Shown in pieces: positions 7,514 to 16,407 of a stretch of DNA of 54,281 nucleotides (its first letter is position 1; every line of letters begins with the position of its first letter). The position numbers were made by a program, and so were the translations under genes. The notes below the pieces were generated by a model. It ran no database searches. It worked only from the letters and a program-made list of their open reading frames with translations, and was not told the origin of the DNA. Source of the DNA: an uncultured Lentisphaerota bacterium (lineage in GTDB: Bacteria; Verrucomicrobiota; Lentisphaeria; Oligosphaerales; CAITYL01). The stretch spans positions 1 to 54,281 of the forward strand of contig CAIXRA010000071.1 of NCBI GenBank assembly GCA_903921725.1, written 5' to 3'.

Positions 7514-7954
7514 ATGAACTACGCCACCATCACCGATCTGAAGGGAAAGCTGCGGTTGCAGTACGCCGGCTGCTATACCGGCGCAACGGCGGATGCGGAT
7601 GCGGCGGTGGATCTGGCGGCGGCGCAGGCGGAGGTGGACGGGCGGGTTTGCATGCGCTGGCAGTTGCCGGCGGAGGGCGCAAGCGTGCCGGGACTGCTGA
7701 AGGATTGGACGTTGACGTTGGCGGCGGCGCGGGCCTGGCTGCGGATGCTCTCCGGCACGTCGCCCCAGGGGCTGCAGGATGAGGTGAAGGCGGTGCGCGC
7801 GCTTTTGGCGGATGTGGCGGCGGGCAGGTTCAGTCTGGCCAATGTGGGGCTGGCGGCCGCGAGTCCGGAGGGTTCGTCTTCCGCCAGCGGGTCGGCCCTG
7901 GACGTGGCGGTGAATGAGGCCAGGTTCAAACGCAGCCAGTTGAAGGGGTGGTGA
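7514..7954 (+). CDS. Mu gp36-like protein (DUF1320), head-tail connector
   Basis: A 146-residue protein following the capsid gene, as DUF1320 proteins do in Mu-like phages. It opens MNYATITDLKG and continues with AAAQAEVDGRVCMRWQLP, then DWTLTLAAARAWLRM and a helical tail, matching the family's pattern of a sequence start followed by an A-x-x-E-V-D-x-Y-L-like helix. Such proteins form the adaptor at the head neck. The stop is one base from the start of the next gene, so the two are translationally linked. Confidence 0.7.
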   Translation: MNYATITDLKGKLRLQYAGCYTGATADADAAVDLAAAQAEVDGRVCMRWQLPAEGASVPGLLKDWTLTLAAARAWLRMLSGTSPQGLQDEVKAVRALLADVAAGRFSLANVGLAAASPEGSSSASGSALDVAVNEARFKRSQLKGW

Positions 7955-7955
7955 G

Positions 7956-8396
7956 ATGAAACTTTCCGCCATCGCCGCGTTTTTGGAGACCGACATTCAG
8001 ACGGAAATTCCGGCGCTGAAAAAGGTGTTGCGCGCATCCGGGGCATCGAGCCTGGAGCATGTGCTGCAGGTGGTGCAGCAGCTGAACGGGGAATATCCGG
8101 CGGCGGTGCTGGTGTTCGGGCCGGCGGATCAGAAGATCGAAAATGACATGATGCTGGAGAATCAGGGGACGCTGCTGGTGGTGGGAACTTTCTCCGTGGC
8201 GGTGGCGGAAAGCGAAGAGGGGTTGTGGGACATTCTGGATGCATTCCGCGGCTATTTCAAGAAGGATGACGGCATCTGCCGTGCGATTGGCACCAATGTG
8301 CTGGCGCAGCTTTCGGGCTGGCGGCCGGTGGAGCTGCCGGAGTTTCCGGGTGTGGGTGCCTTCGCCGTTGGATTTACGATCGAGGATCGAGACTGA
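7956..8396 (+). CDS. Mu gp37-like protein (DUF1834-type), tail terminator candidate
   Basis: A 146-residue protein beginning MKLSAIAAFLETDIQTEIP. It follows the gp36-like gene after a single base, the gp36-gp37 order of Mu. The C-terminal half is beta-rich (GTLLVVGTFSVAVAE, FAVGFTIEDRD), the usual look of tail-terminator folds. Assigned from position, size and general pattern. Confidence 0.55.
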   Translation: MKLSAIAAFLETDIQTEIPALKKVLRASGASSLEHVLQVVQQLNGEYPAAVLVFGPADQKIENDMMLENQGTLLVVGTFSVAVAESEEGLWDILDAFRGYFKKDDGICRAIGTNVLAQLSGWRPVELPEFPGVGAFAVGFTIEDRD

Positions 8397-8411
8397 AAAG
8401 GAGATTGGATC

Positions 8412-8681
8412 ATGCTGCAGAATCAAATCACTCAGGCCTTCGCGCAGCTCGTGCAGGCCGGACACACGGAACTGCTGGTCATCACCAGCGCGGACGGCAA
8501 CACCATCTACATGGCATTCGCGCCTCCCGGAGCGCGGATGGATGAACCGCAGTGGTTCGCCTGCAAGATGGTCAAGGTGACGGCCGAGGACGGCGTGGTG
8601 ACCCAGCGCAAGGCGTGCGCGCCGGGGCCGTGCGCGGCCACGAATCTGACGGAGCTGAGCTACACGCAGGACGGCGATTAA
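8412..8681 (+). CDS. Small phage protein of unknown function
   Basis: An 89-residue protein preceded by AAGGAGATTGGATC. It starts with a helix (ITQAFAQLVQAGHTELLVITSADG) and ends KACAPGPCAATNLTELSYTQDGD. No domain recognised. The Cys-x6-Cys near the end has no known meaning. It is part of the late operon between head-completion and tail genes. Confidence 0.6.
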   Translation: MLQNQITQAFAQLVQAGHTELLVITSADGNTIYMAFAPPGARMDEPQWFACKMVKVTAEDGVVTQRKACAPGPCAATNLTELSYTQDGD

Positions 8682-8709
8682 TCCACGGGCGAAGGGTTGG
8701 AGATAGCAC

Positions 8710-9915
8710 ATGAGCAAGACAATCATCAATCCGTGGAACGGGCAGCCGATGGAGATCCCGGAGGGAGGGGAAACCACCCCCGCCGCCGTCCTCGCCGCCG
8801 CGCAGGGGATGACCGTACCGCAGAAAGACGCCACGAAGGCGGCGCTGGCGGTGCTCCCGCAAAACGAAAGCGTACGGCTGGCGACGTTGCTGCATTCCGG
8901 CGCAAACGGCGGCATCGTATTTAAGCCTGTTGGAGAGATGGCGAACAATCGCCCCTTTGTCATATCACCATCGGATGTGGGCGATGCGAGTTACCCCACG
9001 GAACCCGACGGATTTCAATGTGTCCTTCCTTGCAACGTTGACCTCTCGATTTACAGCGCCGATTTCTTGTTCACGACGGACGAGTTCAAAACCAACATCC
9101 CCCTGCCGTCCGTCGGGTGCCTGGACTACAGAATCACGCTGGTGGGTGAGGGGAACAACGGCACGCCGAGCACTGCCGACTTCATCCTCGCGGCCTTCGT
9201 TGCGCTTCTCCCGACCTATGGCGCGGAGAAGCCCTACATCGATCTCACCGGCCTCTCCGCTCCATCCGCGCAGGGCGTTGCCGATGCCGACACGCTGACG
9301 GCGGCGGGATGTACGGTGCTGGTGACGCCTCCGGTAGCCCCTGAAGGATTCGTCGAGATTCCTGCGGACGGGTCGATGCTGGCCGTCGTCTCGCTGACGA
9401 ACGGATACCTCCCCTACGGCGGATACATTGCGCGGGGGACGCAGGACGGGGAGACCGGCGTGTATTCCCCGTCTGCCTCGGGAACGATGCTCCTCTACAG
9501 TACCGACGGGCTTGCTTGGGAAATCTTCGGCAACGATACGGCCTATCCGCCGAATGCCGAGTGGTCCAACGTGGGGGGCTACTATGAGACGGTCAGAGAT
9601 GGCAGGGTCTACATGCAGGGCGTTGCGGGGACCAGCGTTCCCGTGGACTACGGGTTTGAGGAAGAAGAGGACGTGAGTACTACTCGCCTCGACAGTATAC
9701 CGGGAACGCCGAGCGTACCCACATCCTTCGATGATGAGACCAATCTTCTGTCTACGATGCAATGGGAACAGGATGAGACGACTGCATGGGTTGAGACTGG
9801 CGTCATGGAGTTCCTGATTCCCGAATGGCCGGGAGTCATGGAAGTTGGGAACAATGGTGTCTCCCCCGTGCCTTTCACGCGGTACAACGGCTCGCTTTAT
9901 GCCAATCGGAATTAG
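8710..9915 (+). CDS. Unidentified 401-residue virion-operon protein
   Basis: No family recognised. It opens with a short linear segment (TIINPWNGQPMEIPEGGETT). The rest is beta-rich and low in charge: PFVISPSDVGDASYPTEPDG, a Ser/Gly/Tyr-rich region (YSPSASGTMLLYSTDG), an acidic stretch EEEEDVSTT near residue 315, and a C-terminal TRYNGSLYANRN. The composition suits a receptor-binding, fibre or decoration protein, but its position before the tail tube gene is early for a fibre. Its lower GC than neighbours suggests a recently acquired or fast-evolving module. The next gene follows after 10 bases. Confidence 0.6.
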   Translation: MSKTIINPWNGQPMEIPEGGETTPAAVLAAAQGMTVPQKDATKAALAVLPQNESVRLATLLHSGANGGIVFKPVGEMANNRPFVISPSDVGDASYPTEPDGFQCVLPCNVDLSIYSADFLFTTDEFKTNIPLPSVGCLDYRITLVGEGNNGTPSTADFILAAFVALLPTYGAEKPYIDLTGLSAPSAQGVADADTLTAAGCTVLVTPPVAPEGFVEIPADGSMLAVVSLTNGYLPYGGYIARGTQDGETGVYSPSASGTMLLYSTDGLAWEIFGNDTAYPPNAEWSNVGGYYETVRDGRVYMQGVAGTSVPVDYGFEEEEDVSTTRLDSIPGTPSVPTSFDDETNLLSTMQWEQDETTAWVETGVMEFLIPEWPGVMEVGNNGVSPVPFTRYNGSLYANRN

Positions 9916-9925
9916 GAGATTCACT

Positions 9926-10363
9926 GTGAACAAATACATCAAAAACCTAACGACCTCCGGCAACGCCAAGGACTCCCAAGGCCGCGTCTGGCTCGTGCAG
10001 GCACAGCCCGCCACGTTCCGCTTCCCGTACGCGGGGTGGAATAATGGTGGGGCGGATACGACCAAGGCCGAGACGCTCGCCGCCGCCATCGCCGCGTTCG
10101 GCCTCACCGCCTACACCGCGCCGGTCGTTCCCAGGCGGCTGGTGGAGCGCACCAAGTTGCAGGTGCGGCGGTGGATGGCAGAACGGGGCAAGACCGACGT
10201 CTACAACTCCATCCTCGACGACCTAACTGGCGAGGACGCCCGCGAGTACCGGGACGCCAGCTCGTTCGCGTGGGATGACCCGTCCATTACTCGCCTCCGA
10301 TCCTCCGCGCTCGCCGCGCTGGGAATGACGGAAGAGGATCTTCGGCACTGTTTTGAGGTTTGA
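9926..10363 (+). CDS. Unidentified phage protein with GTG start
   Basis: A 145-residue protein. GTG 9926 is chosen because TAGGAGAT sits just upstream; the TAG is the stop of the previous gene. The N-terminal half contains PYAGWNNGGADTTKAETLAA. The C-terminal half is helical and basic (RRLVERTKLQVRRWMAERG) and ends SSALAALGMTEEDLRHCFEV. No family recognised. With the preceding gene it may be a two-gene module, for example a structural protein and its chaperone; that is inference from coupling alone. Confidence 0.55.
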   Translation: MNKYIKNLTTSGNAKDSQGRVWLVQAQPATFRFPYAGWNNGGADTTKAETLAAAIAAFGLTAYTAPVVPRRLVERTKLQVRRWMAERGKTDVYNSILDDLTGEDAREYRDASSFAWDDPSITRLRSSALAALGMTEEDLRHCFEV

Positions 10364-10393
10364 TCGTTCGCAAAAACAAAGGAGTAAGGCAAC

Positions 10394-10834
10394 ATGACAG
10401 TCGTGGTCAATCGATTCAAGAAGACGGGCCTGGGGGCGACGGTGGTTTTCACCGAGATCAAGGAAACGAATCCGGGCACGCAGACGTTCGACCAGGTGCG
10501 CGCCATGAAGCTGCCGTCGTGGAAGGCGGAGCTGCAGGACGCGTCGTTCGCCGGCTCGACGGGGCCGTACAAGGACAAGATGGCCGTCGATCTGATGGAC
10601 GGGCCGCAGGCGACCTTCAAGATCCCGCTGCAGGATGCGCTTCCGGCGTTCGCCATCGTCCGCGGCGCGGCCTTCACGGTGGTGCAGAATCTGCCGGCGA
10701 TCAGCAAGAAGTACACCTTCACGGCGATCCTGGTCGGTGTCGAGGATGATCCGGCCGACGTGAACACGCAGTTGACGAAGACGGTGACGCTGGAAGTCGT
10801 CTCCGAGGTGGTCGAGGCGGCGATCTCGGCCTAA
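10394..10834 (+). CDS. Probable tail tube protein
   Basis: A 146-residue, mostly beta protein (ATVVFTEIKETNPGTQ, KLPSWKAELQDASFAG, YTFTAILVGVED, KTVTLEVVSEVVEA) immediately upstream of the frameshifting chaperone pair. That is the standard place for the major tail tube gene in long-tailed siphophages. No sheath gene is present, so a non-contractile tail is likely. Assigned by order and fold-like composition; no diagnostic motif seen. Confidence 0.6.
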   Translation: MTVVVNRFKKTGLGATVVFTEIKETNPGTQTFDQVRAMKLPSWKAELQDASFAGSTGPYKDKMAVDLMDGPQATFKIPLQDALPAFAIVRGAAFTVVQNLPAISKKYTFTAILVGVEDDPADVNTQLTKTVTLEVVSEVVEAAISA

Positions 10835-10891
10835 GCCGGCGGCATGGGGCTATGCACAGGGTACACAGTTTGAGACACGGAGGAGTGAGCG

Positions 10892-11317
10892 ATGGGGAAA
10901 GACAAGAACAACAAGCTGCGCCAAGAGCTGCTGGCGCTGGCGGACCTGGGGCGCGAGTCGGTGGTGGTTCCGGAGTGGGGCGGCCGTTCGTTCGACGTGC
11001 AGGCGCTGTCGCTGGCGGATGCGTCGGCCGTGCATGCGGCGCTGCGCGAGTTCCGCGATGAGAAGTCGGGCGAGCTTCCGCGCGGCTTCTGGGCGGCGGC
11101 GTGGGTGGCGGCGACGCTGCATGAGCCGGACGGAGGGCTGGTGTTCTCCCTGGATGACATTCCCGCGCTGGCCGGTAAGAGTGCGGCGGCCTTGGAACGG
11201 ATCTACGCGGTGGCCGATCGGCTGAACCTGCTGAGCGGGGAGGCGCGACACGCGGAAAAGCAAAATTTTACCGCGACCGCCACGCCTTCGAGCTCCACCG
11301 GATCGCCCGCGAACTGA
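10892..11317 (+). CDS. Tail assembly chaperone, short form (G-like)
   Basis: A 141-residue protein of alpha type with an N-terminal WGGRSFDVQALSLADASAV and LAGKSAAALERIYAVADRLN, the compact look of lambda-G-like chaperones that coat the tape measure protein. Its last 15 codons beyond a slippery site read as low-complexity TATATPSSSTGSPAN, as expected for the zero-frame tail of a frameshifting gene. The long form is made by slipping at 11263-11269. Position between tube and tape measure genes supports the call. Confidence 0.75.
   Translation: MGKDKNNKLRQELLALADLGRESVVVPEWGGRSFDVQALSLADASAVHAALREFRDEKSGELPRGFWAAAWVAATLHEPDGGLVFSLDDIPALAGKSAAALERIYAVADRLNLLSGEARHAEKQNFTATATPSSSTGSPAN
11263..11269 (+). 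promoter_or_regulatory. Predicted -1 ribosomal frameshift site A-AAT-TTT
   Basis: Zero-frame codons here are CAA AAT TTT ACC. The heptamer A AAT TTT fits the X XXY YYZ rule exactly and lets both tRNAs re-pair one base back (AAA TTT), continuing with TAC in the downstream frame. It lies 15 codons before the stop of the first chaperone frame. Confidence 0.8.
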
Positions 11318-11619
11318 GGGTTGCGGACCCCGCGCAACTGGGTTGCATGATGAGTGCAGCGCAGTTCGCACGCTGGCAACTGTTTCTGGAGATGGATCCA
11401 CCGGTCGGCGATCGGCTCGATCTGCTGGCGGTCGCCATGGTGAATGCGCTGGGGCCGTGGATGGCGGCGGCGGCAACGGGGAAGTGGACTCCGATCAGCG
11501 GCAGGTTCTACGAGTGGGATCGGGATCCGGAGGAGCTGCGGGAAGAGCAGGAGCTGCTGGAGCAGCGGCAGTACGCGGCGGCGATGGCGGGTAGCGGACT
11601 GGTGCAGCGGGGAGGGTAG
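11269..11619 (+). CDS. Frameshift extension of the tail assembly chaperone (T of GT)
   Basis: Read in the -1 frame from the slippery site, this adds 116 residues starting YRDRHAFELHRIARELRV, giving a long form of about 242 residues. The sequence before the first internal ATG (11347) is clearly protein-like and cannot be made by starting there, which argues for frameshifting. The segment CMMSAAQFARWQLFLEMDPP resembles the S-x-x-E/Q-F-x-x-W-x-x-Y pattern of T domains. The extension normally binds the tape measure protein, whose gene follows. Confidence 0.75.
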   Translation, partial: YRDRHAFELHRIARELRVADPAQLGCMMSAAQFARWQLFLEMDPPVGDRLDLLAVAMVNALGPWMAAAATGKWTPISGRFYEWDRDPEELREEQELLEQRQYAAAMAGSGLVQRGG

Positions 11620-11734
11620 GCGCGGATCAGCGTCTGCGGGGTGTGCAGAAGGGAATGCAGCAGGCGGTGATGACTGCCAGTGTGAGAAGAAGCGCGATAT
11701 AGCTTGGAAGCAGTGTTTCCATACCGGGTACAAT

Positions 11735-13243
11735 ATGCCAAACAAGGTGGAAATCCAAGTTGAGGTGACGGGCGCGGCGGCGGCACAGCAGAAGCTGGCC
11801 GCGCTCGAGGCGGCCGGCTTCGCCCCGGGCGGCGCGGCGGAAGCCTCGACTTCCGCAGCATCCGGCAGTGCGTCATCTGCCGCGGGAGGGATGGCCAGGC
11901 AGGCGTTGGAAAGCCGGGAAGTGGCGATATCCTCCAGGGCCGCGGCGGACAGTCTGGGATTCGCCAAACGGCAGTTTACGGCGGCACGGGAAGAGGCGGC
12001 CGCGCTGAAGATCGGCTTCGGCAGTTCCGCCGCCGGCATGGAAAGGGCATCCGCGTCCACGGAGTCGCTGACGCGGGGGGTCTGGAAGCTGGATGGTGCC
12101 GCCTCAGCAGCCGGACGATCCGCCCTGGAAGGCGCAAGCGGGGCCGATAAGGTGGCTGGCATGCTTCGATTCATCCCCGGAGCAGGCGAGAGGGCGGCGT
12201 TCGGAGTGAGAACGGCTTTCTCTGCCCTGGGCATTACATCGGGTGCCGCGGCCGCTGGCGTGTTGACGGTGGCGGCCGCCATCGCCGCTCTCGGTGTTGG
12301 AGTGTGGAAGTGGTATCAGGCCGTCAAGGACAGGAAAGCGGCAGAACAGGTCGACCGAGAGTTGGCCGATCCGAATTCCGAGCGCAGCCTGGCGCTGGTA
12401 GAAGAAACCCGTAAAAAATCGGAGGAATCCTCGTGGAACAATATCAACGGCCGCGCCGCAGATCCTACTGCGGAAGGTGAACTGAAGGCGTTGTGGAAGA
12501 GCCGCCGTGATTCGTGGAAGGCGATGTCCACGGCTGAGTTCAAGGCGGCGCGTGAGGAGTTGACGGAAAAGTACGCGGCCGCGGACGACCAGAAGAGCAC
12601 GCTGAAGGATCTGGGAAAACGGGCGGCGACTGCGTACGCCACGGGCGATGAGGGAGAATGGCAGCGGCTGCGGAAGCTGGAGCAGGATGTAAAGAGCGGC
12701 GCGTTGCAGAAGGGAATGGGGGTAAGTCGGGCGAGCGATGCCGTGGCAATCGAGGATGCGCGCGCGGGAAAGGTGCAGTCGGCGCGGGATGAGGCGGAGG
12801 CGCGTTGGCGCGCGGCGGATGAACGGATTGCCTCCGAAAAGAAAAAGTTGGCCTGGGAAGTGAAGAACGCGGCGGCCGTCGGTGACAGTGTCGGCGGCGC
12901 GAAATCCGCGGCCGCGCTGGCGGCCCTGAATAACGGCACGGCCAAATCCCTGGGCGGCGGAGACGCGGAACAGGGGCTGGCGCGCTTTGGCGAGCTGCAG
13001 GCGGCGGCATCCGACAGGGCGAAGAGGCTTGTGGAGGAGGACGGACAGTACCGGGTGGCGCCGGCGCTGCAGCAGGGTTCGCGCGAGGCGGCGCAGATGG
13101 TGGCGAATATCCAGTCTGGACAGAGCACGGAACCGCCGCAGGTGAAGGAGCAAAAGCTGACGAATACGCTTCTGCAGCGGTTCCTGGACAAGCTGATGCC
13201 GAATGGCGTGAACGCCACGCCGGTTGAAACATACGGGGGTTAG
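11735..13243 (+). CDS. Tape measure-like tail protein
   Basis: A 502-residue helical protein, Ala/Glu/Lys-rich, beginning MPNKVEIQVEVTGAAAAQQK (the usual opening beta-strand of tape measure proteins). A hydrophobic stretch lies near residues 165-190 (GITSGAAAAGVLTVAAAIAA) and long coiled coils follow. In siphophages this protein sets tail length and enters the cell envelope. At 502 residues it predicts a short tail if it alone sets length. The start is ATG 11735; no good ribosome binding site is seen. A 15-codon reading frame overlaps the 115-base gap before it. Position after the G/GT pair is diagnostic. Confidence 0.7.
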   Translation: MPNKVEIQVEVTGAAAAQQKLAALEAAGFAPGGAAEASTSAASGSASSAAGGMARQALESREVAISSRAAADSLGFAKRQFTAAREEAAALKIGFGSSAAGMERASASTESLTRGVWKLDGAASAAGRSALEGASGADKVAGMLRFIPGAGERAAFGVRTAFSALGITSGAAAAGVLTVAAAIAALGVGVWKWYQAVKDRKAAEQVDRELADPNSERSLALVEETRKKSEESSWNNINGRAADPTAEGELKALWKSRRDSWKAMSTAEFKAAREELTEKYAAADDQKSTLKDLGKRAATAYATGDEGEWQRLRKLEQDVKSGALQKGMGVSRASDAVAIEDARAGKVQSARDEAEARWRAADERIASEKKKLAWEVKNAAAVGDSVGGAKSAAALAALNNGTAKSLGGGDAEQGLARFGELQAAASDRAKRLVEEDGQYRVAPALQQGSREAAQMVANIQSGQSTEPPQVKEQKLTNTLLQRFLDKLMPNGVNATPVETYGG

Positions 13244-13244
13244 G

Positions 13245-14126
13245 ATGTCGACAATCACGCATAAACCGCTGGACAGCGATGCCGCCAGCGATGTGAAGAG
13301 TGGCAAGACGACGGTCAACTGCCGCTTCCGGATCATCTTCGACGCTCCGGTGAGCAGCGGAAAAGCGGCGGCGCTGGGCGAAGCCTATCTGCGCGCCACC
13401 GTCGCGGCGCCAGGAAGTGAACTCACGGAGAATTCCGGGCTGTTCGCCTACTCCTACCAGATCCGCATGGAGTCCGCCGATCGGCGGCTCTATGTCGGCA
13501 CCGTCACCTATACCACGCTGGATTCTCCTGGGAGTAATGATGCTCCCTGGGACAAGCCTGGTGTCTGGGATCGACAGCCTCAAAAGCGCACCTATATGCC
13601 GAGCGGGGCGGAGGATCTGGATGGGCGCACGTTCAAGAACTTTGCGGGTGATCCGCTCGATCCGATCCCCGAGCTGTTCACGGTGGACTCGAATTTCAGC
13701 TACAAGAAGGCGGTAAAGGACATCGCGGATATTCAGGACTGGATCGCGATGGATAACTCGTGCAACACGGATGAAATCGTGCTGCAGTTCACTCCGGCCT
13801 TGGCGTGCGCGGCTTATTTTGCCGGCTGTCAGATTGCCGGCCCATTGTACTATTACGGGGAAGAGTATTATGACGTCACCTGGAATTTCGTGCATACCAA
13901 GATCCCCGGCGGCTGGGAATATTTCCGGGCGATCATGGTGGGATTCAACGTGCTGAAGACGGCGAACGACATGAGCAGCCGGACGCGGGCGAGAGATCCG
14001 CAAAGTGATGCGGGAACGCCCACGCCGACCCCCGTGTTCCTGGCGGTGAACGGGACCCGGTCGAGCGAACCCATTAGAAGCAACTGGCGTGTCGTTGAGC
14101 AGCACTCCTGGCCCGAACTCCCGTGA
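13245..14126 (+). CDS. Distal tail or baseplate-type protein, unidentified
   Basis: A 293-residue protein following the tape measure gene by one base. Mostly beta with many aromatics (LFAYSYQIRMES, RLYVGTVTYTTLDS, YYYGEEYYDVTWNFVHTKIP, GGWEYFRAIMVGFNVL). The last 45 residues are Ser/Thr/Pro-rich. In siphophages this slot encodes distal tail or tail-tip hub components; no homologue is recognised, so the role is inferred from place. The start ATG 13245 overlaps the ribosome binding region of the stop of the previous gene. Confidence 0.55.
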   Translation: MSTITHKPLDSDAASDVKSGKTTVNCRFRIIFDAPVSSGKAAALGEAYLRATVAAPGSELTENSGLFAYSYQIRMESADRRLYVGTVTYTTLDSPGSNDAPWDKPGVWDRQPQKRTYMPSGAEDLDGRTFKNFAGDPLDPIPELFTVDSNFSYKKAVKDIADIQDWIAMDNSCNTDEIVLQFTPALACAAYFAGCQIAGPLYYYGEEYYDVTWNFVHTKIPGGWEYFRAIMVGFNVLKTANDMSSRTRARDPQSDAGTPTPTPVFLAVNGTRSSEPIRSNWRVVEQHSWPELP

Positions 14127-14134
14127 GGTGAAGT

Positions 14135-14737
14135 GTGGATGGTGTTCTGGTCAGCAAAAAATGGGCGGAAAGGGTCAACGTGCATGTCACGGGGGCCGGG
14201 GATCCGCGTGGACGCGGATACAGGGGGCCAAGGGATGAGGCAGAGTCTGCCGAGGCTGATGTCCGCCCCTGGACGATCTGGACGCGGGACGCCGCCGGCA
14301 CGCTCCAGTTCTGCGTGTGCAATTCGACGGAGTGCAAGCTCGCCACGCCGCCAGCCGGATTGACGGCCGGTGGGATGCAGCAGGCGGTCACGGGTGGCGG
14401 AAACGTATTCGACCTGGTTCCCTGTCTGTCCTGGACGACGATCGATGCCGGAGGCGTGAAGATCCTGGTGCGGAACACGCTGTACGGCACGCCGCCGGCC
14501 GGCTCTCCTCTGGCCAGCGCGACGATTGGCTCAATCGCCCTGGAAGCCTGGCCGGCGAGCTGGTCCGCGCCGGCGCACTACGAGAAGGATACGGGCAGCA
14601 CGCCGCCGGCGTGGGCGCGCATGAATCTGATGGTGGGCACGATTCCGGCCCCGGTGGGCGGCGCGCTGCCGACACCCCAGCAAATCCTCGACCGCAATCT
14701 CACAATGGCTGATTTCGGCCTCTGGTGGCCGTGGTAA
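14135..14737 (+). CDS. Unidentified tail-region protein
   Basis: A 200-residue protein starting at GTG 14135 with GAGGTGAA just before it. Beta-rich, with CVCNSTECK near residue 65 and a C-terminal LTMADFGLWWPW. The C-terminus overlaps the next gene by 13 bases in another frame. No family recognised; it belongs to the tail-tip block by position. Confidence 0.5.
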   Translation: MDGVLVSKKWAERVNVHVTGAGDPRGRGYRGPRDEAESAEADVRPWTIWTRDAAGTLQFCVCNSTECKLATPPAGLTAGGMQQAVTGGGNVFDLVPCLSWTTIDAGGVKILVRNTLYGTPPAGSPLASATIGSIALEAWPASWSAPAHYEKDTGSTPPAWARMNLMVGTIPAPVGGALPTPQQILDRNLTMADFGLWWPW

Positions 14738-16287
14738 CCCCTATGACGATCCCGACCTACACATTCACGGACTGGAGCGCGTGGACGGCCGACGACGGCA
14801 CGTCCGGGGCGATCGACTGGGACCATCTCACCCCCGTCGACCTGCATCCGGCCGCCGAGGCGATTCGCCAGGCGCTGCGCGAGGCCCAGGAGATGGTGAT
14901 CTTCGCGATGCCGGCGCGGGACGCCAACCCCAATCATGCCTACGCCCTGTCCAACGCTCCGTTCTTCCGGACATCCGGGCATCTGCTGGGGAGCATGATC
15001 GACTGTACTTGCCGGGAGCTTCCGTTTGTCGAGCTCCCCTGGTGGAAGCGGACTCCGCAGACGCTGACCGACGCGGCCGTCAATCCGGAAAGCGCCCGCT
15101 GGCTCTTTGCGGATTATGGGGCATCAGCCTATGGGGATCCCGCCGGGGTTGCCCGCGGCGCGGACTTAATGCGGCTGCTGGTCACACCCGGACTGACGGT
15201 GGATGACGCCGCCATCTACGGTGCCGTGGCATCGACGGCCGGAGATGGCACCAGAACATTCGACAGGAACATGACGGCTCCGCTGGCGCGTGGGTTCTGG
15301 ACGGAGTTCCCGCATCCCACGCTTCCGGCCGGACGCCTCTGGCGCTCGTACGTCGCTCCAGAGGTGCCGGCGTGGCCGCTGATTCCCGGTCAGCAGACGG
15401 TGATGTCGCTGCCGGCGCTCAAGGCGATCAAGGAAGCCATCCAGCAGTTCACGACCACCGTACAAACCTCGCGCTTTCCCGCTTCTTTTTTAGGCAAGCG
15501 CATGATCGGGCAAGATTTGGATACGTCTATCAAGGTGTTCTCCCGGTCTTGGGCGGCGCTCCGCGGCCGCGGCTGGGGGGATTGGTTCTGGCGGACGGGG
15601 GATGCTCCTGCGCCGGCTCCGGACTGGGAATCAGGCGAGGCATGGAGCACCGACCTTGCAGATTGGGCGGAGACCGAGTGCTACAGCAACGGGGCGTGGT
15701 GGACGGAGAACGTTCAGCTCAGCATACAAAGCAATCTCACCCCGCCCCCAGATCTGATGTGGGCGACGGTATGTAACAGTCGAAAGGCGTGCAGGAAGAG
15801 CGTGCTCGTGGCCAATAATATTCCGCTTGGCCGTCTTGGGAAGTCGAAAACCGTCACGGTATACATGCGGCGTCCGCAATATCCCATACAAGCGGCCGTG
15901 GGTGCCTATGTTGACTACTGGACTCTTGTTACGCGCTCGTTTGTGGACATAACGCCGGATCCGGCGGTAACGCACGGCGTCTGGGAGAAGGTCTATGAAA
16001 CAACCACGACCGACGCCTACTGCAGCTTCCAGCTGGGCGACACCACGATGCCGACCATACCGGAGCCGGCCGCGCTTCCCGCGGATCTGACGCCGCCCTT
16101 CACCCTCGACCCCATGCCCGACCCCATGCCCGAGGGAGATTTCCCCAACCAAACGAACGTAGCGTCTATTGGAGCTGCTGGCGTCCAAACACTCGGCACC
16201 CTTTTCAACTACCAACATCCGGACTCGCAGGGCGACCTGGTTGTCGTCATCGAGCACACAGGCTTCAAGTTCGCGAGGTCCGCATGA
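14725..16287 (+). CDS. Large tail-tip or receptor-binding type protein
   Basis: A 520-residue protein, the last intact phage gene. GTG 14725 overlaps the previous gene; ATG 14743 is the alternative start. It is rich in Trp and Tyr (FTDWSAWTADDG, RGWGDWFWRTGDAP, CYSNGAWWTENVQLS), with a Pro/Met-rich linker (TLDPMPDPMPEGDFPN) and a C-terminal GAAGVQTLGTLFNYQHP ... VVVIEHTGFKF. A diverged relative of that C-terminus lies downstream at 16408-16512. Multi-domain build and terminal position suggest host contact; this is inference. Confidence 0.5.
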   Translation: MAVVTPMTIPTYTFTDWSAWTADDGTSGAIDWDHLTPVDLHPAAEAIRQALREAQEMVIFAMPARDANPNHAYALSNAPFFRTSGHLLGSMIDCTCRELPFVELPWWKRTPQTLTDAAVNPESARWLFADYGASAYGDPAGVARGADLMRLLVTPGLTVDDAAIYGAVASTAGDGTRTFDRNMTAPLARGFWTEFPHPTLPAGRLWRSYVAPEVPAWPLIPGQQTVMSLPALKAIKEAIQQFTTTVQTSRFPASFLGKRMIGQDLDTSIKVFSRSWAALRGRGWGDWFWRTGDAPAPAPDWESGEAWSTDLADWAETECYSNGAWWTENVQLSIQSNLTPPPDLMWATVCNSRKACRKSVLVANNIPLGRLGKSKTVTVYMRRPQYPIQAAVGAYVDYWTLVTRSFVDITPDPAVTHGVWEKVYETTTTDAYCSFQLGDTTMPTIPEPAALPADLTPPFTLDPMPDPMPEGDFPNQTNVASIGAAGVQTLGTLFNYQHPDSQGDLVVVIEHTGFKFARSA

Positions 16288-16335
16288 CCATTTCCTGACC
16301 CCTGCAGACGGTGTGCAAACATTATGCCATAAATA

Positions 16336-16362
16336 GGCCGGTTGGCGACAAGCCACCCGGCC
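16336..16362. terminator. Strong hairpin after the last phage gene
   Basis: GGCCGG-T-TGGC-GACAA-GCCA-C-CCGGCC forms an 11-bp stem interrupted by one mismatch, followed by CGCTATGTTTT. It is a plausible terminator for the late operon, with a weak T tract. Directly downstream, ATGTTTTA and TAAAACAT form another 8-bp inverted repeat (16367-16394). Confidence 0.5.
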
Positions 16363-16407
16363 CGCTATGTTTTAATCCCGGCCCGCTAAAACATTATCCG
16401 GTTCAGT

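Noticed and set aside
11735..13243. Longer tape measure start reaching back to 11444
   Set aside because: The extra region overlaps the chaperone extension in another frame and reads as Arg/Gly-rich shadow.
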